Shown here: one piece after another, positions 58,969 to 64,000 of the stretch
Numbering within the stretch: position 1 is the stretch's first letter
Layout of the letters: each line of letters begins with the position of its first letter
Assembly: GCF_963678635.1 (NCBI RefSeq)
Contig: NC_087070.1
Coordinates: 11,442,539-11,506,538 of the forward strand
Source of the DNA: Symsagittifera roscoffensis
Lineage: Eukaryota > Xenacoelomorpha > Acoela > Convolutidae
Direction of reading: 5' to 3'
DNA: 64,000 nucleotides
Notes under the pieces: model-generated
Database searches by the model: none
The model's input: only the letters and a program-made list of their open reading frames with translations
What the model was told of the DNA's origin: nothing
Program-made: the position numbers and the translations under genes

Positions 58969-59630
58969 CTAGCTAGAGTCTGACTCTAGCAGGTCTGACT
59001 CTAGCTGGTTTATGTGTCTCTGGAAGACACCATTTAGCCATTCCGTTCCCTTGGGCGTGTCGAAGTGAATGCCATCCGAGGATGCATCACGCGGGAGGGA
59101 GTGTTCCATCAGGTGGGCCACATCCAGCAACCTCACGGGGAGCACGCTTCTCTGCTGAATCAGCCTGATTTCTCTATTAATATTTTGCACCTTTTCATTC
59201 ATCTCCATCGCATGCTGATCAAACATCATGTTGTATGGGACCGTGCAGATGGTGAGTATTGCGGGAAACAACTCATCTTCTCGTGGAACCTCATCACCTT
59301 CCTTGACTCTCCTCTAGACACATCATTGGTCCCCATTATCAGAGCGGCCGTATACATCTTCACCATATCCAACATCTCCAGGACGCCAACATCTGCGGTT
59401 TCGCTGCTCCAGAAAAGCTCAAGACTCCAACCTGCCAGTGTAACTGGATCCGCGTCAGCACCCGTATCAAGCTGTCTCCTATGATCAGGTGAACTCACCA
59501 TCCGGTATCCTGGGTTGAATGAAATATTCAGCCCAGGCCCCATCATGGAAGCAGTCCCTCCTGGCCTGCTGCGCTGCCGTCTAATCCATCCGGTTGTGCC
59601 TGTGGTATGCGCCATCTTTATTCTTTTCAT
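58969..59630 (-). pseudogene. Cassette E: SGNH/GDSL hydrolase domain
   Basis: All four diagnostic blocks are visible but in three different frames: LIIGDSLIRVL (block I with the nucleophile Ser, about 59459-59485), LSFSGA (block II Gly, about 59410), AALIMGTNDVSRGE (block III Asn, about 59311-59350) and SSDGIHFDTPKGTEWLNGV (block V Asp and His, about 59040-59078). This catalytic set is complete at residue level, unlike cassette 1, which lost the His. SGNH domains of this kind act as esterases in other proteins. They are known as accessory domains in some retroelements, such as ORF1 of CR1-type elements and LTR elements of bdelloid rotifers. At least two frameshifts disable this copy. Confidence 0.72.
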
Positions 59631-59690
59631 AACTAGCGATTGTCACGCTCCTAACTGGATGGTTCCTCCAAGTGGGAGGTCGCCCTTCTT

Positions 59691-60680
59691 TCACTGAATC
59701 GTCATGGGCACTCGACTGTAACCTCTATTGAGACGTGATGAACCCGGCCCAGCCTGGCTACTGCTTGTGGTTGAACTAGGGGTATACCCTGGGAGTTTGA
59801 CCTCCATCAACGGTAGCACCGATTGCGCATCTAGACTATGCACAGAGGGTGACGGTTCGGGTGGTATCCCCACCTCCAGGCCCTCATTCATGTGCTTATG
59901 GGCCGCCAAGTTGAATCGTCCCTTTGACCTAGGAGCCTCATCCACCTCCATGCGTCACTCCGGCCTTGAGCCTGCAGCTGCTCGTTCTGTAGTCCTTTTT
60001 TCTTTCTGTCTTGCGAGCTCTCGTTGTCTTCTCTGGAGCTTCTCCATTTCTGACTTCAGCTGCTCGCAGTTCGCCTCGTCCTTGCGGACCCTCTGCTCTT
60101 GCAGGTACTCCGCCCTGAGCATGCTGAGATCACTCCACGCCTGATCTCTCTTGAGGACCGCCTGATCTCTTTCCAGGTTTGCCTGGTCCCTCTCAAGCTT
60201 CGCACCATCCCTGTCAAGGTTCGCGTTGTCCCTCTCCTTCTGTGCCCTCTCTAGTTCCCTCTTCAAGCTGCTGAGGTCCGGGTATGCCTCCTCTGTCTGT
60301 TGAGATTGTATCATGGAGGGTGGTTTACTCGTTTACTGGCCCGCGGATCTTGCCGATGGTCTGGTCGGTAATTGGAAATCTCCCGCGGCATACTCAGTGT
60401 TATTGTTCAAGCCAGGATTTCTCGCCAAGTCGAATCCTCTCACACACCCATCCTCATTCGAGGACAACCACCTGGTCTGTTCTTGATTGGATATACCATC
60501 TGTTGTGTAACCAACCATCAAGACAGCTTCTGTCGCGGACTCCCTGCATTCAACTTGCTCCTCCAACTGCAGAATGGCGTTTAACATCACTGCCATCCTC
60601 TCATCCACTTGGGTGTAGTCCAGATCCCTGAAGCGTCTATACAGCTCATCGAGCGTAGGTCTCATGAGTGCAGCAGGCAT
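59691..60680 (-). pseudogene. Cassette E: N-terminal helical and coiled-coil segment
   Basis: A single frame with TAA at 60333 and TGA near 59955 carries three parts. 60680-60333 is TLDELYRRFRDLDYTQVDER and a helical stretch. 60314-59955 is a long coiled coil with tandem heptad-like repeats of the type RDQANLERDQAVLKRD and a basic end. 59951-59691 is a Pro/Ser-rich linker. It leads straight into the SGNH domain, as the coil does in cassette 1. The first ATG is at 60680; a possible small start just upstream is interrupted by TAG. It probably served oligomerisation. Confidence 0.64.
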
Positions 60681-60726
60681 GGATTCCTAAAAGCGATCTG
60701 CCATTTTCACGACTTCTAGATGATCT

Positions 60727-61200
60727 TGCGTACCAACCAACTTGAGTATTACCTTACCAACCAACTTGAGTATTATCTTACCAACCAACTTGAGTATTCG
60801 AGGAATATCTCCTTTTGAATGCTGCTGAACGTGAACTTTGTTCAAGACCTTCTTTTTCTTTCAAGTGAGTGCGGCTAGGTCGTCAACTCAATTTAACAAA
60901 TCAATCTGAAAATAAAATCCACTTTTAGACCAATTTGTTTCATTCCTAACCTAAACCCCCCTATTATTGTTGTTAAAACATTATCCCTCCATTTTTTTTA
61001 TTAAAATAGTTAATTGGAAATTTTTTAAGAGCATGCAGATTCATTTAATGTTTTAGCACCGTCAACTCTTTAAATTATAATTGTCATGACAATTACGTTA
61101 AAACCCATCTACCTGCTTCGAGATGCCCGCGTACCCTTACTCGAGCTCCCCATGCACCCCTAACTCAAGACCCTCCTTGGCCACCCGTAGCTCAGGCGAT
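60727..61200. repeat. Spacer repeat, copy 1 (between macro-like region and cassette E)
   Basis: Nearly identical to 63505-63978 (offset 2778). It begins with three 24-base repeats of ACCAACCAACTTGAGTATTA type (60734-60805; the right copy has two), then runs through an AT-rich stretch with TTGTCATGACAA (about 61080) to CAGGCGAT. On the minus strand TTTATTTTCAG (about 60900-60910) looks like a 3' splice site. It could let the downstream cassette be made from a spliced RNA, but no donor was established. Confidence 0.8.
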
Positions 61201-62429
61201 AATCAAGTAGTATTTCTTGTGTAGGTGTACCATTATTTCCGTTTCTGCGAAGACCACGTGTAGGATAGCGTACAGTTCCCTTGGGCTCAACTTGTCCCTG
61301 TTTGGGTCATAGACCGACATCGAGACCTCCATTATTTTTCTTTCGACCATGAAGTCTCGCAGCCTTGTTATTGCCAGCATCACGTGCTCAGGGTCTATTG
61401 TGTTCCTTTCATTGACCCTCGTTACCAGAAAGCACAAGTACTTCCCCGGAACTTGTGAAACTGATGGGGTAAGCGCAGCCATTCCTCTCAGCCCCGGTCT
61501 CTGCCTGAATAGAAACTCCACGTTCTGATACTCTCTCTTGAAGTCGGCCTCTAGTCTTGATTTGAAGCTCTTGTGCGCCGTTATACAGATCGCGCTGGTC
61601 CTGTCTGACAGAATGAAGTCGCTCTACGTAATCAGGATGTTCTCTGAATATTCATTTAGAATTTCAAATTTTGTTTTGAATTTCCTCCCTATGGTAGGCT
61701 CAGCCTCCTCCTCATCCAGTTCCAGCCTGCTCGTTTCTGTCACTTCTCTAAGTTTCTTAATCATCAATTTTTCGGTGTGGGTGATTCCTACCCCCATCCC
61801 CGGACAAAAATATTTATGGACATCCCCGTCGATGATGCTGGGTCTAAGTTATCTGGTGGTATTTCGAGCGGCCTGTCGGTTGCCGTCCAACCGAAGAGGG
61901 GATCTTTTGTTTTCACGTGTTTTTCCACCGACATGTTGACTTGCTGGATGCTTTGCTCCTCGTCACTCTTACTCTTGACGTCGCTCATCCGCTCTAGTAT
62001 CCCCAAACTTGTGTTTTCCCTCCTTTCTATCTCGCTCTGTTCCAGATCTGTCTCTTGTTCTGGTGTGAAGTAGTCTTCCTGCGGGTAGTGTTCACTGTCG
62101 TTGATGATCTGCCATTCATTGTCGGCTGCCAGCTTGCCCACACTCAGTAGCTCTTCGCATAATTTATCAGGCTGTTTCTTATCAATCAAGAAGTCATCTC
62201 CGTACTTATTGTACCTCATGCCTGTCCGTTTGCGATTGCCACTCCTGGTTCCCGCTGGTATCGGCAAGTCTGGCTCTGTCCACTTTGGCACCTCGTCCTG
62301 CTCCGGATCGTTCCAGTCTTCTTCCACAAAGGATTCCGCCGCTGAGTCCGCTTCTATCTTTTCATTATCGTCCAAACTCAAGTACTCGTTGCCATCATTT
62401 TTCTCTCTGGTGCCCTTTTCGTTCACCTC
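61192..62429 (-). pseudogene. Post-integrase region: Pol C-terminal tail and probable macro-like domain
   Basis: 62426-61830 is a polar Pol tail with EKGTREKNDGNEYLSLDD and RTGMRYNKYGDDFLID, a pattern common after integrase in metazoan Ty3/gypsy. After a frame change near 61830 and a TAG at 61624-61626 comes DFILSDRTSAICITAHKS, then LEADFKREYQNVEFLF, PGKYLCFLVTRVNERNTIDP, IMEVSMSVYDPNRDKLSP and TEIMVHLHKKYYL. The order of strands and helices, with the FLVTR strand, VSMSVYD strand and final helix and strand, resembles Poa1p-like macro domains, which bind ADP-ribose. The glycine-rich ligand loop is not obvious. It could also be a Pol-specific fold. The assignment needs a profile search. Confidence 0.5.
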
Positions 62430-63535
62430 TCATGCTGGCTCCACCAATAGGTACTCGAGTCCCTCCATATTCTGCGGTACGCACCAGTCTTCTGGTGATG
62501 GGACTTGAGGTTTCAGGTTTTCATAATGCGCTGCTCGCCCCGTAATCAAGCGGTAGAACCGACCTTACTGGTGCATTTCCGTTATCATGAACGGTGTTCT
62601 CCATTTCTTAAGTAGTTTTTTGTCCCTTTGCGAGGTATTACATTCTGGAAGACACAGACGTATTGGCCCACTGCATATGGTTTTGCTTGCAGTATTTTCT
62701 CATCGTATTTCTTCCGCTGTCTCATTTATGTTTGCGATGTGTTCCTCCTGCAGAGCTCGTTTAGTTCCTGTTGTCTCTTAAACGCTTCTTTCACATAAGC
62801 TTGAGGCGATGTCTTTTTCCCTTCGTATTCTGGGTAAGAGAATGTTAGAGGTATTGCTCTTTCCCTACCCGTCAACATCATGAAGGGAATGATTCCTGTT
62901 GTTGAGTGTTGCGAACTGTTGTATGCCCCTATCACTTGCGGCGGATATTTATCCCAGTCTGTCACGTATCTTGAGCAGTATACACTTAGCATGTACACCA
63001 ACGTTCAATTTTGTCTCTCCACTAACCCGTTGGTCTGGGGATGGTAGGTCGTTGAGTGCGCTTGAGCAATGTGTGAGCTCTTCATCAATTCTTTTGTCAG
63101 GTCCCCCACGAAGGCTTTTCCGTTGTCCGACTGAAATGTCATGGGACAACCATACCGTGATATCCAATGTGTTATCAAGTGGTCACACGTCTACTCTGCC
63201 GAGGCTGTCTGACACGGCACCGCTTCTGCCAACTTTGTGAATTGATCTATTATGACCAGTATCTGGTTATATCCCGACTCTGTCATGCAGATCTTTTGAT
63301 GGTCTATCTGCACAACCTCGTTAAATTTCGAGCTTTCAACGGACTTGAGTGTGAACTTCATCTTCCTTGGGTCTTTCACCTGTAGAAATGCCAGGCATGC
63401 ATTCACCCATCTCTCGCAAGCTTTCCTTAATCCTGGCCAATCAAACCTATGTAATATTCTTTGTTGCACCTTGTCTATCCCCTGGTGCCCCATTTGATCA
63501 CGCGATCTGAATAACACTGAGTATAACCTTACCAA
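62430..63535 (-). pseudogene. Ty3/gypsy integrase of element E
   Basis: The zinc-binding region has GHQGIDKVQQRILHRFDWPG and then WVNACLAFLQVK, where the second Cys of the HHCC set is Phe. The catalytic core has QIDHQKICMTESGYNQILVI (first Asp), TFQSDNGKAF (second Asp, about 63125-63150) and HPQTNGLVERQN (Glu, about 63010-63045). The C-terminal part has KPYAVGQYVCVFQNVIPRKG and, after a frame change near 62610, WRTPFMITEMHQ and RFYRLITGRAAHYENLKP. Stops lie at about 63189, 63008, 62724, 62563 and 62431. Integrase joins element DNA to the chromosome. The N-terminus is cut by the repeat boundary at about 63535. Confidence 0.86.
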
Positions 63536-64000
63536 TCAACTTGAGTATTACCTTACCAACCAACTTGAGTAATCGAGGAAGATCTCCTTTTGAATGTTGC
63601 TGATCGTGAACTTTGTTCAAGACCTACTTTTTCTTTCAAGTGAGTGCGGCTAGGTCGTCAACTCAATTTAACAAATCAATCTGAAAACAAAATCCATTTT
63701 TAGACTAATTTGTTTCACTCCTAACCTAACCCCCCCATTATTGTGGTTAAAACATTATCCCTCCATTTAATTCATTAAAATAGTTAATTGGAAATTTTTT
63801 AAGAGCATGCAGATTCATTTAATGTTTTAGCACTGTCAACTCTTTAAATTATAATTGATTGTCATGACAATTACGTTAAAACCCATCTACCTGCTTCGAG
63901 ATCCCCGCGTACCCTTACTCGAGATCCCCATGCACCCCTAACTCAGGACCTCCCTTGTCCACCTGTAGCTCAGGCGATACTCAAGTAGTATTTCTTGTGT
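63505..64000. repeat. Spacer repeat, copy 2, at the right edge
   Basis: It matches 60727-61222 at an offset of 2778 bases, including the 24-base repeats (two here), the AT-rich core and the run into the end of the macro-like frame. The next DNA beyond the window is therefore expected to be another copy of the macro-like region and integrase. Differences of a few per cent show the duplication is not very recent. Confidence 0.9.

Larger units (their letters stand above)
50675..64000 (-). mobile_element. Giant-family element E: integrase, macro-like region, cassette E and 3' LTR
   Basis: On the minus strand, from the right edge: a repeat unit end, integrase (63535-62430), the post-integrase region (62429-61192), a 0.5 kb spacer, cassette E (60680-51996), a polypurine tract (51560-51570) and an LTR (51559-50675). 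It directly links pol and the accessory cassette in one colinear element. Pol upstream of integrase has been replaced by a tandem duplication (period 2778). All reading frames are broken, so it is an old copy from a lineage distinct from cassette 1. Confidence 0.7.

Noticed and set aside
51996..60680. Accessory cassette as an envelope gene
   Set aside because: No signal peptide, no clear membrane anchor and no cleavage-site pattern was seen; SGNH and charged helical segments do not resemble envelope proteins.

Overview
This is eukaryotic, almost certainly metazoan, repeat DNA. Almost everything that can be recognised is retrotransposon. No host single-copy gene, rRNA or tRNA gene is visible. 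The mix of Ty3/gypsy elements of two lineages with a CR1/jockey-like non-LTR element carrying an EEP endonuclease points to an invertebrate. A nematode is my weak guess and nothing in the window proves it.

The main finding is a family of unusually large Ty3/gypsy-like LTR retrotransposons, called here the giant family, seen in pieces. On the minus strand at the left is a 5' part: LTR (9496-10380), candidate primer-binding site (9465-9483), a 3.1 kb non-coding leader with CGGAGGGT repeats, then Gag-protease (6320-1857) and reverse transcriptase/RNase H (1883-1, running off the edge). On the minus strand at the right is a 3' part: integrase (63535-62430), a post-integrase region with a probable macro-like domain (62429-61192), a roughly 0.5 kb spacer, a long accessory cassette (60680-51996), a polypurine tract, and an LTR (51559-50675) related to the left one. 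A second 3' part, cassette 1, lies at 20380-11999 and ends in its own PPT and LTR (11998-11152). Put together, a complete element would be over 20 kb, with some 8-9 kb of extra coding sequence between integrase and the 3' LTR.

The accessory cassette encodes, in order: a coiled-coil segment, an SGNH/GDSL-type hydrolase domain (GDS, FSGA, GTND and DGIH blocks), a second region with a GIND motif, and then more than 1000 residues of conserved sequence that I cannot assign to a family. That sequence includes a C-X4-H-X-C-X4-C motif. All copies are broken by frameshifts and stops. The two lineages (cassette 1 with B/C/D, against cassette E) differ strongly at the DNA level but stay colinear in protein, so the proteins were once under selection.

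The centre (20.4-50.6 kb) is a nested array on the plus strand. Truncated cassettes B (20.4-27.6 kb), C (29.4-33.0 kb), D (35.4-40.2 kb) and D2 (40.7-42.7 kb) alternate with minus-strand non-LTR copies (27.6-29.1, 33.0-34.45, 42.7-44.3, 46.7-47.3 and 47.6-50.6 kb) and plus-strand pieces of a second Ty3/gypsy element (29.1-29.4, 34.5-35.4 and 44.3-46.7 kb). Cassette 1 and cassette B meet head to head near 20.37 kb. The repeating order cassette, non-LTR, gypsy-2 shows that whole blocks were duplicated after nesting.
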